Origin: Saprospiraceae bacterium
Lineage (GTDB): Bacteria; Bacteroidota; Bacteroidia; Chitinophagales; Saprospiraceae
Direction: 5' to 3'
Length of the DNA: 59,064 nt
NCBI GenBank assembly: GCA_020848995.1
Contig: JADLHA010000031.1
Span: 1 to 59,064 of the forward strand
How positions within the stretch are numbered: position 1 is the first letter of the stretch; each line of letters begins with the position of its first letter. Positions 17,111-25,948 of the stretch are shown piece by piece. The position numbers and the translations under genes are program-made. The notes beneath the pieces were generated by a model. The model made no database searches, was not told the origin of the DNA, and worked only from the letters and a program-made list of their open reading frames with translations.

Positions 17111-17345
17111 AAACGGTTCCAAAACTATTTCAAATCGTTTAGGGATCGTTCGGGGGACAAAAACCAAATCAAATGTTTAATCGCCGGCTTTCGGCGCAAT
17201 CCTCATGATGCATCAAAGGTACCGGCAGACCGGAGTGAGCCCTGGCTTTTTATGCGAAACGGCTTCACACATGGACAAAGGGGTGGAAATATTATTTGAA
17301 TCCAGGACCCCTGCCCGCCTGTACGAACTAACTTTACCACATCAA

Positions 17346-18032
17346 ATGCCACTGCGCTGCCTGGTCGTCGATGATGACCCCCTGGTGGGGGACTTGCTCC
17401 GGCACTTTTGTGATAAGTCCGAACAGGTGAGTTTCTGCATTGTTGCCTCCACGGCCCTGGATGGTTTGAACACACTGGCCGGGGGCGGAATTGACCTCGT
17501 TTTTCTCGATTACCACCTGCCGGACATGAAGGGACAGGAGTTTCTGGAGCGGATGCCCTATGCCCTCCCGGTAGTGATGGTCACCAGCGAAGCAGACTTT
17601 GCTGCCAGAAGTTACGATTACGACCAGGTAGTTGATTTTCTGGTGAAGCCGCTGCAGTACGATCGCTTTGCAAAGGCGGTTGGCCGGGTAAGCCCGTCAT
17701 CGTCAATGCCTCCTGCGGAATCTGCACAATCCATCTTCATTAAGGACGGAAGCAAATTGGTCCGCGTCGAACTCGATCGATTGCTCTACATCAAGTCTGA
17801 AGGCAATTATGCCAGCTTTGTTACGGAAAATAGCCAGTTCCTTAGCCTGATCAGCATGAAGGAACTGGAGGAAAAGCTACCACCAAACTTTGTACGTACG
17901 CACCGTTCATACATCGTCAATATCAAGAAAATTCAGATCATCCAGGCTGACGGGGTGACCGTTGGCGGCAAAGAATTGCCGGTTGGGGAGAAATACAAAG
18001 CGGAGCTGATGGGCAAGATCCGCGAATGGTAA
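17346..18032 (+). CDS. LytTR family response regulator
   Basis: A 228-residue two-domain regulator. The receiver domain (1-115) has acidic pocket D9-D11, phospho-acceptor Asp55 in LVFLDYHLPD, Thr80 and Lys101. A LytTR DNA-binding domain follows (about 130-225), with IKDGSKLVRVELDRLLYIKSEGNYASF and FVRTHRSYIVNIKKI, the canonical start and middle of the domain. LytTR proteins bind direct repeats in promoters. The ATG at 17346 starts exactly at the receiver's first strand. The gene is convergent with the hybrid histidine kinase at 18118-20757, separated by 85 bp; a functional link is plausible but not shown. Confidence 0.92.
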   Translation: MPLRCLVVDDDPLVGDLLRHFCDKSEQVSFCIVASTALDGLNTLAGGGIDLVFLDYHLPDMKGQEFLERMPYALPVVMVTSEADFAARSYDYDQVVDFLVKPLQYDRFAKAVGRVSPSSSMPPAESAQSIFIKDGSKLVRVELDRLLYIKSEGNYASFVTENSQFLSLISMKELEEKLPPNFVRTHRSYIVNIKKIQIIQADGVTVGGKELPVGEKYKAELMGKIREW

Positions 18033-18117
18033 TGGCCATTGATCCAAGCGCAATCAGGTTATTTAGGAGACGAAGGTTTTGATGTGGTGAGAACCAGGAC
18101 CACCTTGAGGAGCATCT

Positions 18118-20757
18118 CTACGGCTGGTTTATGGCTTCGCGCAATTGGCGAATGCAACAGCGGAAAGCCAATTGGACAATGGCAAGGTCTTCGCCGGTTG
18201 CAGCATGGCTTGGATGGATGCGCGCCCTCATCTCCCGGAGGGTGATTTCCAGGATTTCAAGACCGGTCAGTCGCATTCCATTTGCCAGTCTGTGGGCAAT
18301 GCGATCAAATTCTTTGCGGTCGCCGGTGGTCATGGCGACCTGCAACTTATTGTCCAGGTCTGTCCATTCCTTTACCATGAGTTCCAGTGCTGTCCGCACT
18401 TTTTCCCGGTTGCCATCGTATTGTTGAAGCAGAGGCTGGAGTTGCATGTTGCCAAAGCGTTTTTGGAAGATGGCGCGTTCAACGGAATCCAGCAATTGAT
18501 CCGGACTAACTGGTTTTTGCAGCAAAGCGTCGACCCCCTTGCTCAAACCGGTGAGCCATTCCGGCTGATCGTCCATCCCCGTTACGGCAATGAGGATGCA
18601 TTGGGGGCCGAGGTGTTTGCGCAATTGGCTGAGGTGTTCCTGCAGATGGGTATCCTGAAAGTGAATGTCGGTGATGACCAGGTCAAATTGTTCAGCCGAT
18701 GCCAGCAGCGCTCCGGGATTGTCAAAACAGCTTAGCGGAATGTCAACCTGTTCAAAGAGATGTTGGTAATAAAATGCATTTTGTGCATCGTCGTCTATGC
18801 AGGCGCCAAGCCTTACCAGTTTATGCAAAAGCGACTGAGCTTGCACAGCTTGCTTTTTCCCGGATGGTGTTTTGTGGAGTGGCGTGGGCAATGTGAAATG
18901 AAAGCGCAGGCCGGGACCCTGATTTCGATCGATGCGCAATTGGGTTCCCATCAGGTTCAGGAGCCGGATGGCAATGGGCAGGCCCAGTCCGACGCTTTGT
19001 GAATGGCTGACCTCACCGCTGACGGGCTTCAAAGCCAATACATTGGCAATGTTCTCGTCGCTCATGCCGGGCCCCTCATCCACAATGCTCAGCGCAATGC
19101 CCTGCCCCCCGGCTTCCCGAACGCCCAGTCGCACTTCGCTGCCTTCGGGTGCGTAGCGAATGGCATTCGTCATGAGGTTGTTGACGACCTGTCCAAGACG
19201 CACCGGGTCAGCGTATACACTGCAGTTTTCCAATGCTTCGCTGAGTTTGAGCGCGATGCGGATCTTTTTGCGACTCGATTCAAACAGATGCCCTTTGATC
19301 AATTGTTGGAAATAATCCCGCAGCTCCAGATTTTCCGGGTGCAGGGATATCTGGTCGTTGAGCAACTTCCGGTAATCGAGGATATCGTTGACCAGAGTGC
19401 GGAGGTGTTCGGCGCTGAAGCGAAGATTTTCCACAAAGGTCTTCTGATCCTGTCTGGGCTGGTGCTGTTCAAGCAGGTGAACCATGCCAAGGATAGACTG
19501 CAAAGGATTGCGCATCTCGTGGCTCATGTTTTCAATAAAGGCCTGTTTGGCGCGGTTTGCCGCATCGGCGTCGCTTTTTGCCTCGCGCAACGCCCATACG
19601 TAGTGGTGTATCCGGGACGACATCTCCTGAAACGATTGAGCCAGGTCGCCGATCTCGTCGTTGCGGTTGATGTCGAGCGTTACCACGTTGGGATTTTTCC
19701 CAAAATCGATGATGCTCTGGGTGATTTTGCGGAATTGGCGTGCCTGCCGGCGCGTCCACCACATGGCCAACAAAACCGCACCGAATATGAAGCCTAAGGT
19801 AATGTTGACGATGCTCCACTTCCAGCGGTTGAAAACGGCGAGCAAATCTGCCTGTGCAGCTTCGAGGGTAAAGTAGAGCTTGTAATTTCTGCGCGGATAG
19901 GCATAGGTTACGACCGAGGCCCCGTTGACCTTGTCGAAAAAAGCTGCATGCGAACTTGAGGGCAGGGGTGCTGACGTCCATAAACTCTGCAATTCGGAAG
20001 GATCGACATCCGGTCCATGGCCAAATTCAAAGCGAAAAGTGTGGTTGGAATCCGGGTGTATCAGGTAATATCCATCTGCATTGAAGAGCTTCAAGACATT
20101 TTGCTGTCCGGCAAGCTGCCTCAGTTTAGAAAAAAACGGGCGCAAATCAACATTGATGATGACAATGCCCCAAACGCGGCCATCGCGATACAATGGGGTT
20201 CCCACCCGCAACGTGGGCGTGTGTGGCACAAAGATCTTTCCGTATTCCTGATTGAGATTGATCGCCGAGAAATAAATGGAATCCTGCGGCAAGCGGATGG
20301 TCTCGCGAAAGTAATCACGGTCGCCCTTGACTTGCAACAGAGAATCAGGCACCACAAACAACCGATCGTCTAACTGGTCAACCCGGATTTGCTCCTTCCC
20401 CTTGTTTTCCAGTCCGATCACGCGGATTTGTGCATAATGGTTCTTTGCGGTCAGCAACGCTAGAAACTCCTGTGCAATTTTGTTGCGCAGACCGGTACCG
20501 CCATTTCCCTGGAGGTAGTCTGCGAGAAAGGGATTTTTTGAAAGGTATATGGCATCCTTACAAACATCCTGCAGAAAAGCATCGAAATGTAAAACGACCG
20601 TCTCGTTGTTATGGATCAGGGTGAGGGTCGTATTTTCGAGCACTTTTGCCGAGCTCAGCCTGTATAGGGCATAACCCAGGGTTGCACTGGTCAACGCGAT
20701 GATGACGAGGTAAACCAGAGCATTTTTTACCGTGATTGAAATGCGGGGGATCCCCAT
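18118..20757 (-). CDS. Hybrid sensor histidine kinase with receiver and Hpt domains
   Basis: 879 residues. Order seen: TM1 (12-32); a periplasmic double-Cache-like sensor (about 35-305, with DRDYFRETI at 146-154 and YRDGRVWGIVIINVDLRPF at 190-208); TM2 (about 314-335); a HAMP-like linker (336-390); HisKA with His413 in ENMSHEMRNPLQ; HATPase with N531, DEGPG at 560-564 and the G-box GLGLP at 590-594; a receiver (648-765) with Asp697 and Lys748; and a C-terminal Hpt domain with His822 in AHRLANGMRL. The protein can thus run a whole phosphorelay in cis. The output is unknown; the convergent LytTR regulator is a candidate. A TATCTTTG -7 box on the minus strand lies 21 bp before the start. Confidence 0.95.
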   Translation of the reverse strand: MGIPRISITVKNALVYLVIIALTSATLGYALYRLSSAKVLENTTLTLIHNNETVVLHFDAFLQDVCKDAIYLSKNPFLADYLQGNGGTGLRNKIAQEFLALLTAKNHYAQIRVIGLENKGKEQIRVDQLDDRLFVVPDSLLQVKGDRDYFRETIRLPQDSIYFSAINLNQEYGKIFVPHTPTLRVGTPLYRDGRVWGIVIINVDLRPFFSKLRQLAGQQNVLKLFNADGYYLIHPDSNHTFRFEFGHGPDVDPSELQSLWTSAPLPSSSHAAFFDKVNGASVVTYAYPRRNYKLYFTLEAAQADLLAVFNRWKWSIVNITLGFIFGAVLLAMWWTRRQARQFRKITQSIIDFGKNPNVVTLDINRNDEIGDLAQSFQEMSSRIHHYVWALREAKSDADAANRAKQAFIENMSHEMRNPLQSILGMVHLLEQHQPRQDQKTFVENLRFSAEHLRTLVNDILDYRKLLNDQISLHPENLELRDYFQQLIKGHLFESSRKKIRIALKLSEALENCSVYADPVRLGQVVNNLMTNAIRYAPEGSEVRLGVREAGGQGIALSIVDEGPGMSDENIANVLALKPVSGEVSHSQSVGLGLPIAIRLLNLMGTQLRIDRNQGPGLRFHFTLPTPLHKTPSGKKQAVQAQSLLHKLVRLGACIDDDAQNAFYYQHLFEQVDIPLSCFDNPGALLASAEQFDLVITDIHFQDTHLQEHLSQLRKHLGPQCILIAVTGMDDQPEWLTGLSKGVDALLQKPVSPDQLLDSVERAIFQKRFGNMQLQPLLQQYDGNREKVRTALELMVKEWTDLDNKLQVAMTTGDRKEFDRIAHRLANGMRLTGLEILEITLREMRARIHPSHAATGEDLAIVQLAFRCCIRQLREAINQP

Positions 20758-20777
20758 AGCTGTTGTGAATCTGCGTT

Positions 20778-20883
20778 CAAAGATACAGCCGGCGCGTCAG
20801 CATGGACTCCGGATTGGAGTTCCGTTGTGCCCGGTCTTGTCAAGACTGCTGGGACGGTATCGCAGCACATTGCGTAATTTTGC
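20778..20883. promoter_or_regulatory. Divergent promoter region between the hybrid kinase and serC
   Basis: Minus strand: TATCTTTG (CAAAGATA at 20778-20785) serves the kinase gene. Plus strand: TAATTTTG at 20876-20883 lies 16 bp before the serC ATG. Both fit TAnnTTTG. A clear TTG at -33 is not present for serC. Confidence 0.6.
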
Positions 20884-20899
20884 ATTTTGCAGAAGACAT

Positions 20900-21973
20900 A
20901 TGACTAAAAAACACAATTTTTATGCAGGCCCGGCCATCTTGCCTCAGGAGGTGTTGGAAGGTGCTCAGGCAGCCATCCGGGAATTCGCAGGAACGGGGTT
21001 GTCTCTGCTCGAGATCTCACACCGGAGTAAGGCATTTGAAGCGGTGATGGAGGAAGCAGGCGCCCTCGTACTGGAACTCATGGGTCTCGACAACAGCTAT
21101 GCCGTGTTGTTTCTCACAGGTGGGGCGAGTTCGCAGTTTTACATGGTGCCGATGAATTTTTTGAACGAAGGCGATCGGGCTTGTTACGTCAACTCCGGGG
21201 TCTGGGCGGCCAAGGCCATCCGGGAGGCTTCCCTGTTTGGAAAAGTGGAGGTGCTGGCCAGCTCGGAATCAAGTGCTTTTCAGTTTATTCCCAAAGATTT
21301 TGCCATTCCTCAGGATGCTGCCTACTTCCACATCACCTCTAACAATACGATTTACGGAACCCAATACCACCGTTGGCCCGAAGCGGGCGAGGTGCCTCTT
21401 TTTTGCGATATGTCGTCTGATATTTTCAGCAGGAAACTGGATTTTTCGAAATTTTCCCTCATCTACGCCGGGGCGCAAAAAAATCTGGGCCCTGCAGGCG
21501 TCACCTTAGTTGTGTTGCGACGCAGTATGCTCGATCGCGTGCAGCGGAAACTGCCTTCCATGCTACAGTATCGCACGCACGCAGAAAACGGAAGCATGTA
21601 CAACACCCCGCCGGTTTTTCCAATTTACGTCAGTTTGCTGACCTTAAAATGGATCCGCAACCTTGGGTTGGATGCCATTGAGGCCCAAAACCTCGAGAAG
21701 GCTACGCGCCTTTACGACGAGATCTCACGCAACACCTGCTTTTTCTCTCCGGTAGCCGAGGAAGACCGGTCCTGGATGAACGTCGTTTTTCGAACGACCC
21801 GCCCTGAACTGGAAGCCGTTTTCCTGGACCGCTGCAAGGAGGCCCACTGCGTCGGACTTGCCGGGCACCGGTCTGCCGGAGGATTCCGGGCCTCGCTGTA
21901 CAATGCACTGGGCCTTGAGAGCGTAGAGGTCCTTATCCAGCTTATGCGGGAATTTGAACGCGCACATGGCTGA
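20900..21973 (+). CDS. serC: Phosphoserine aminotransferase SerC
   Basis: A 357-residue PLP enzyme converting 3-phosphohydroxypyruvate and glutamate to phosphoserine in serine synthesis; the same fold serves pyridoxine synthesis in some bacteria. Seen: the N-terminal NFYAGPAILPQEVLE, LLEISHRSKAFEAVMEEA (substrate-site H-R), FLTGGASSQFYMVPMNFL (PLP phosphate grip), and YAGAQKNLGPAGVTLVVLR with the Schiff-base lysine. The C-terminal HRSAGGFRASLYNA is standard. The start at 20900 (MTKKHNFYAGP) matches the family; upstream open frame sequence is non-homologous and overlaps the promoter. It overlaps the next gene by 8 bp. Confidence 0.96.
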   Translation: MTKKHNFYAGPAILPQEVLEGAQAAIREFAGTGLSLLEISHRSKAFEAVMEEAGALVLELMGLDNSYAVLFLTGGASSQFYMVPMNFLNEGDRACYVNSGVWAAKAIREASLFGKVEVLASSESSAFQFIPKDFAIPQDAAYFHITSNNTIYGTQYHRWPEAGEVPLFCDMSSDIFSRKLDFSKFSLIYAGAQKNLGPAGVTLVVLRRSMLDRVQRKLPSMLQYRTHAENGSMYNTPPVFPIYVSLLTLKWIRNLGLDAIEAQNLEKATRLYDEISRNTCFFSPVAEEDRSWMNVVFRTTRPELEAVFLDRCKEAHCVGLAGHRSAGGFRASLYNALGLESVEVLIQLMREFERAHG

Positions 21974-22715
21974 TCGAAGCGGCACGGAGTACCGCTATCT
22001 CCGCATCAGGGAAGATGAAATCCCCCTGGAAATCGTAACGGAGCGGAGAAACTCAGCCCGGATTTCCCTGGCTACGGGAAGGGCCATACTGAGAATTCCA
22101 GCTGGAGCAGATACAGCGCGGCGCGAGTCTCTGGTGAAATGGGCCAGCGACTGGGTGCACAAACGAATCCAACGGTCGCCCGACTTGTTGTTGCGATACC
22201 GGCATAAGGATTACCGGAGCGGTAGCCTCATCCAAATGCAGGGAATGGAATTTGAGTTGGTCGTCGAAGAGGACACGCCCCAAAAAATGGCCACCGGACA
22301 ACTCGAAGGCAGGATAATACGCATCCGGCTTCCCCGTGCCATCAGCCCGGCACAAAAGCAGAAATGCTGCAGCACGATCCTCTCCCGCATATTGGGAAAA
22401 CTGTTTTACCCAAAACTCCTCAATCGGGTGATGGAACTCAACGCACTCCATTTTCAAAAGGAGGTCCGGAGCATACTGCTCAAGCACAACCAGACCAACT
22501 GGGGTAGCTGCAGCAGCGATCAGCGGATCAATCTATCGACGAGGTTGCTGCTGACTCCTCCTCAGGTTATCGACTACATCATCGTCCACGAACTGACCCA
22601 TCTCATCCATATGGATCATTCGCCCAAATTCTGGGCACGCGTCCGACAGGTCATGCCCGACTACGAAAGGGCTGAAGCCTGGCTGGCCCAGCATGGCGAC
22701 CGCTGCCGGTATTGA
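21966..22715 (+). CDS. YgjP-type M48 metallopeptidase-like protein (former DUF45)
   Basis: A 249-residue protein with the zinc-protease motif HELTHLIHMDHSPKFW near its C-terminus: HELTH gives two histidine ligands and the catalytic glutamate, and the downstream H in MDHSPKFW is the third ligand, as in the YgjP family. The N-terminal half (about 10-130) is beta-rich, with the family block NSARISL..GRAILRIPAG. NQTNWGSCSSDQRINLSTRLLL just before the active site is also diagnostic. The function of the family is not established. It starts inside the end of serC, indicating translational coupling. Confidence 0.88.
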   Translation: MADRSGTEYRYLRIREDEIPLEIVTERRNSARISLATGRAILRIPAGADTARRESLVKWASDWVHKRIQRSPDLLLRYRHKDYRSGSLIQMQGMEFELVVEEDTPQKMATGQLEGRIIRIRLPRAISPAQKQKCCSTILSRILGKLFYPKLLNRVMELNALHFQKEVRSILLKHNQTNWGSCSSDQRINLSTRLLLTPPQVIDYIIVHELTHLIHMDHSPKFWARVRQVMPDYERAEAWLAQHGDRCRY

Positions 22716-22823
22716 AGGCCTTGAGCCTGTGGGAGTTGGACCGGGAATTTAAAAAATGTGCTCCCGGCGTGCAACGCTGGGAATCGGAGTGCATCTTTAG
22801 TGAAAACGCAGAACGAAGGACAC

Positions 22824-23405
22824 ATGCAGGCTTGGATCCAGGAACTCAAAAAGGGCGACGGGGCAGCCTACAGGCAGCTTTACGATCGCTACGCCGGTTC
22901 CATGTACAACCTGTGTTTGCGGATCACTGGTGATCCTGAAGACGCCAACGACGTGCTTCAGGAAAGTTTTGCCAAAGTCTTTGAAAAAATCGGACAGCTG
23001 AAATCTGCCGACTTTTTCCCCGCCTGGATCCGGAAAGTTTGCGTAAACACGGCTCTGCAGTTTGTTCGCCACAAACGGCAGCTGCGCTTTGAAGATTTTG
23101 AAACACATGCAGATAAAGTCAACGCGAGCGAGGAAGCCGTCCTGCTGTCTGAAAGCGACGATGCAAGGCTCATCGATTGCATTCACGAGGGCATCGCTGA
23201 GTTGCCCGACCGCTATCGCATCGTATTCACGCTTTACGCCCTGGAGGACTATTCCCATGAGGAAATTGGACGCGAATTGGGAATTGTTGCAGGCACTTCG
23301 AGAAGTCAGTACCTGCGCGCAAAGCAAAAACTTTTGGAAATCGTAAAAAGAAAATACAGCCATGGAGGACAAACTGAAAGACTTCATCCGGCAATCAAGG
23401 CATGA
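22824..23405 (+). CDS. RNA polymerase ECF-type sigma factor
   Basis: 193 residues. Region 2: YDRYAGSMYNLCLRITGDPEDANDVLQESFAKVFEKIGQLKSADFFPAWIRKVCVNTALQFVRHKRQ. Region 4: IAELPDRYRIVFTLYALEDYSHEEIGRELGIVAGTSRSQYLRAKQKLLEIV. An ATG at 22824 is used; a GTG at 22800 in the same frame would add eight residues. It overlaps the next gene, whose product has a single membrane span, by 44 bp; this is the usual arrangement of an ECF sigma factor with its anti-sigma factor. The promoter targets are unknown but may include the gene cluster itself. Confidence 0.92.
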   Translation: MQAWIQELKKGDGAAYRQLYDRYAGSMYNLCLRITGDPEDANDVLQESFAKVFEKIGQLKSADFFPAWIRKVCVNTALQFVRHKRQLRFEDFETHADKVNASEEAVLLSESDDARLIDCIHEGIAELPDRYRIVFTLYALEDYSHEEIGRELGIVAGTSRSQYLRAKQKLLEIVKRKYSHGGQTERLHPAIKA

Positions 23406-24363
23406 GTTTGACCGGGGGATTCCCGGAAGCAGTGTATTTGATGGGGCTCTGTCGGTGATGCAGAGGCGTCGCGCCGCATTGCGCAAACGGCGGCTGGTCA
23501 TGGCGGCTGCAGCATGTTTGACGACCCTCATCGTGGCAGGAATTGCGCTTTTGTGGTCGGGTGGCGACACGGTGAATCCGGAAGGAGGACTGGCCCAGAC
23601 CGTTACCCGGGAACAGCGCCTTGAGCTTCCATCACCCAAGGCGACCCCGTCCCTTCCCATGCCGGATCCATATGGAACGGCCTTGGCAATAGAAACACAT
23701 CCAAGCAGACCCCCGCATCCCGCTGCTCCTAAAAGAACAAATCGAAAGCCTGAACAACACGAACGAACGTTCGTTCGTCCTGTTACCGCTTCTGAATCAA
23801 TTCGCCAGGAGCTGGCCGTCGCAGAGGCACAACCAGGGGAGCAAACGGCTTCCGGTCAGGAAACCGGTTCCTTGACCGGATCGCGGGAACGGGAAATCTC
23901 GGGTAACGAGGAAGCAACGACACCTGCCGTTGCCGGCGCATCCTCAAACGGGCAGTTCGATGCGAGCGGGATCATACAACACGAAGTGGATGCAACGGAA
24001 TCTGCTGCACATCCGACTTCACAAGAGGTGGTCGCAAACCAGGAAACCCCATTGTCATCAAATGCCGGCGCGGATGAATTAGGGGACGAGGGTCCCAAGG
24101 AAGCTGCCGTTGCACAAGCCGTGCCGGAGGATCCGGCTGCCGAAGCGCCAAAATCAAACACCGATGGAGAAAGCGAACACCCGACGTTTTCGTTCGCTCG
24201 CAATGTGCTGCGAAAAGTTGGAAGGACCTTGGGCGAAATCAGGGAGAATGCGCTTGAAAAAGTTGAAGAGACCGATTCCGGTGAAAGCGGCCTTGCCGCG
24301 CAGTTTTCCTCGGGCCTGATTGATTTGTACAAATCCTACCGCAGCAGGCGGTCAGAGGACTGA
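23362..24363 (+). CDS. Probable anti-sigma factor-like single-pass membrane protein
   Basis: 333 residues. A cytoplasmic N-terminus of about 45 residues (MEDKLKDFIRQSRHEFDRGIPGSSVFDGALSVMQ) and basic RRRAALRKRRL precede one transmembrane segment (about 47-66, VMAAAACLTTLIVAGIALLW). The remaining 260 residues are a low-complexity extracytoplasmic region rich in Glu, Ala, Pro, Ser and Thr. Only the topology and the position behind the ECF sigma gene suggest an anti-sigma role; I see no ZAS zinc motif. A 16-bp perfect palindrome GAACGAACGTTCGTTC sits inside the gene at 23761-23776. Confidence 0.75.
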   Translation: MEDKLKDFIRQSRHEFDRGIPGSSVFDGALSVMQRRRAALRKRRLVMAAAACLTTLIVAGIALLWSGGDTVNPEGGLAQTVTREQRLELPSPKATPSLPMPDPYGTALAIETHPSRPPHPAAPKRTNRKPEQHERTFVRPVTASESIRQELAVAEAQPGEQTASGQETGSLTGSREREISGNEEATTPAVAGASSNGQFDASGIIQHEVDATESAAHPTSQEVVANQETPLSSNAGADELGDEGPKEAAVAQAVPEDPAAEAPKSNTDGESEHPTFSFARNVLRKVGRTLGEIRENALEKVEETDSGESGLAAQFSSGLIDLYKSYRSRRSED

Positions 24364-24419
24364 TCCATGCTGTGATATTCATTCAATCCATTCATCAAAC
24401 AATCCATCAATTTATCGAC

Positions 24420-25520
24420 ATGAAAAAGTTCCTAATTGCCATCAAACTTGTCTCCGCGTGCATTTTATTTTTCGGTAGTGCGATCGCACAGGAGCAGCCA
24501 CCCGCTCCACTTCCCCCGGTTCCGCCACCGGCCGGCATGGAAGACACCTCCCGCATACAGATTGGAAACCGGCAGATATTGATCATTACATCAAAGACCA
24601 CCAAGGACACAACCGCGAATGCAGAAAGCGGCAAACGGGAGGACTGGACGGATGAGCTGGAGCGGGAACTCGAAGCGGCAGGACGGGAAATTGAAGAAGC
24701 CATGCGCGAACTCAAAAGAGAATTGTCTGACAGCACCCAGTCCCATACTGAACTGGAGGAGGCCAGGCGCGAGCTCGATCAGGCGAAAAGGGAACTGGAA
24801 GATGCGCGGCGGGAACTCGACGACGCCCGGTTGGACCAAGACCCTGACCGCAGAAGGAAAAGACACCGCGAAAACATCCCGCCGATACCCGAAGTGCCCT
24901 CTGTACCAAAGAAGAAGAAAGTGGCATCCATGGATTTTCTGGACATTGAAGCCGGATTGAATTATCTTGATTTTGGAAGCAGCATTACTGAAACGACTCA
25001 AAGTGATCTCGACCTCAAAAACTGGCCTTCGCCCAGTTTTACCCTGACTTTTTTCCCGACCCGGTTTTACCTGGGTAGCAGAAATGTCATGCTGCGGTCT
25101 GGTCTTTCCTGGCGCATTTCCCAATTTGAATTTCGGGAGAAACTGGTTTTTGAACCCGGGCAAACCCTTGTTTACTCAAAGGATACACTGGTCAAGAAAT
25201 CTCAGTTTATGGCGCATTACCTCCAATTGCCCCTGAACCTGTATGTTGAGAGCAACAAAATCCGGGGACTTGGCCGCATAGGAGCCGGCCTCGGTGCGTA
25301 TGCCGGTGTTTTGCTGCACCAGGAGCACGAACTGACGCTGAACAATCCCAAGCGTTTCATCGAAACAGAAGAAAACTTTGGATTTGCCAAGATCCGTTAT
25401 GGCTTGTCAGCCCATCTCGACATCGGCGCATTTAAACTCTTTGGCAAAATGGATCTAAACGACCTTTGGGATGATTCCGATATTCGTAACCTCGAGTGTG
25501 GTTTGTGGATAACGCTTTGA
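24420..25520 (+). CDS. Predicted outer-membrane beta-barrel protein with coiled-coil segment
   Basis: 366 residues. Signal peptide MKKFLIAIKLVSACILFFGSAIAQ (cleavage near 24), a proline-rich stretch (PPAPLPPVPPP), a strongly charged coiled-coil region at about 75-140 built of repeated EL-E-ARREL units, then from about 175 a beta-rich domain (LDIEAGLNYLDFGSSITE ... LECGLWITL) like the small outer-membrane barrels with an opcA-type pattern common in Bacteroidota. It is the last gene of the sigma / anti-sigma unit (56 bp downstream) and may be the controlled envelope protein. No function is known. The start at 24420 places the signal peptide at the N-terminus. Confidence 0.75.
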   Translation: MKKFLIAIKLVSACILFFGSAIAQEQPPAPLPPVPPPAGMEDTSRIQIGNRQILIITSKTTKDTTANAESGKREDWTDELERELEAAGREIEEAMRELKRELSDSTQSHTELEEARRELDQAKRELEDARRELDDARLDQDPDRRRKRHRENIPPIPEVPSVPKKKKVASMDFLDIEAGLNYLDFGSSITETTQSDLDLKNWPSPSFTLTFFPTRFYLGSRNVMLRSGLSWRISQFEFREKLVFEPGQTLVYSKDTLVKKSQFMAHYLQLPLNLYVESNKIRGLGRIGAGLGAYAGVLLHQEHELTLNNPKRFIETEENFGFAKIRYGLSAHLDIGAFKLFGKMDLNDLWDDSDIRNLECGLWITL

Positions 25521-25552
25521 TACAGTCTCTTCTGCCAAAGTATTTCCAGTAG

Positions 25553-25590
25553 TTTAATGGGCACTTCTAAAGACCCCCTCTTGTGCCAGC
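25553..25590. repeat. Left-end-like copy of the MITE-like element
   Basis: TTTAATGGGCACTTCTAAAG followed by ACCCCCTCTTGTGCCAGCC matches the left end at 58803 (AAAGGGCACTTCTAAAAAC, then CCCCTATTGCGCCAGCC). The usual core does not follow; instead the sequence runs into a different hairpin cluster, so this is a truncated or recombined copy. Confidence 0.7.
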
Positions 25591-25611
25591 CTGACCGAAC
25601 GGTGCAAAGCA

Positions 25612-25633
25612 AAATGGAGCGACAGCTCCATTT
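25612..25633. repeat. Short hairpin
   Basis: AAATGGAGC (25612-25620) and GCTCCATTT (25625-25633) form a perfect 9-bp stem with loop GACA. No T tract follows. It is part of the 780-bp gene-free repeat island between the outer-membrane protein gene and queG. Confidence 0.7.
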
Positions 25634-25716
25634 AGTGAGGGAATCAGGCTGCATACAGTCTGGCTGGCCCTGTTTTTAGCGGGGCAGAGCTATTATGCAG
25701 CTGCAGTAAATGCCTC

Positions 25717-25793
25717 AAAAACACCCTCGGCGGAGCTCGGGTGTTTTTTCGGTTCGCTGCGTCGAAAGCCACACTTGGTGGCTTTCTCCTTGC
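25717..25793. repeat. Two-hairpin repeat module, copy 1
   Basis: Hairpin one pairs AAAACACCC with GGGTGTTTT around TCGGCGGAGCTC (25718-25747). Hairpin two pairs GAAAGCCAC (25764-25772) with GTGGCTTTC (25778-25786) around loop ACTTG. The same module, with the same spacing and flanks, occurs on the other strand at 47423-47499. Stems are identical, while three of five bases differ in the loop of hairpin two. Confidence 0.85.
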
Positions 25794-25837
25794 TCATGCT
25801 CAACTGACGCAGCCCAAACCCAGGCCGCAGGACACGG

Positions 25838-25919
25838 TCACGCCGTTGCATGGAAGCCAAGCAGTAGATTATCTATTGCCATTAGGGTTAGCCAAGCGCG
25901 GTGAATGAGAACGGCGTGA
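25838..25919. repeat. Inverted repeat with 62-bp spacer
   Basis: TCACGCCGTT (25838-25847) and AACGGCGTGA (25910-25919) are exact inverse complements. The interior has no open frame. It lies between the two-hairpin module and the hairpin at 25949. Confidence 0.6.
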
Positions 25920-25948
25920 GCGCCTAGCATACTGAAGAGCTTTCTTTG

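Noticed and set aside
25710-25904. Short open frame in the repeat island (and a similar one at 47378-47695, minus strand)
   Set aside because: Both are readings of the two-hairpin module; their similarity is explained by the DNA repeat.
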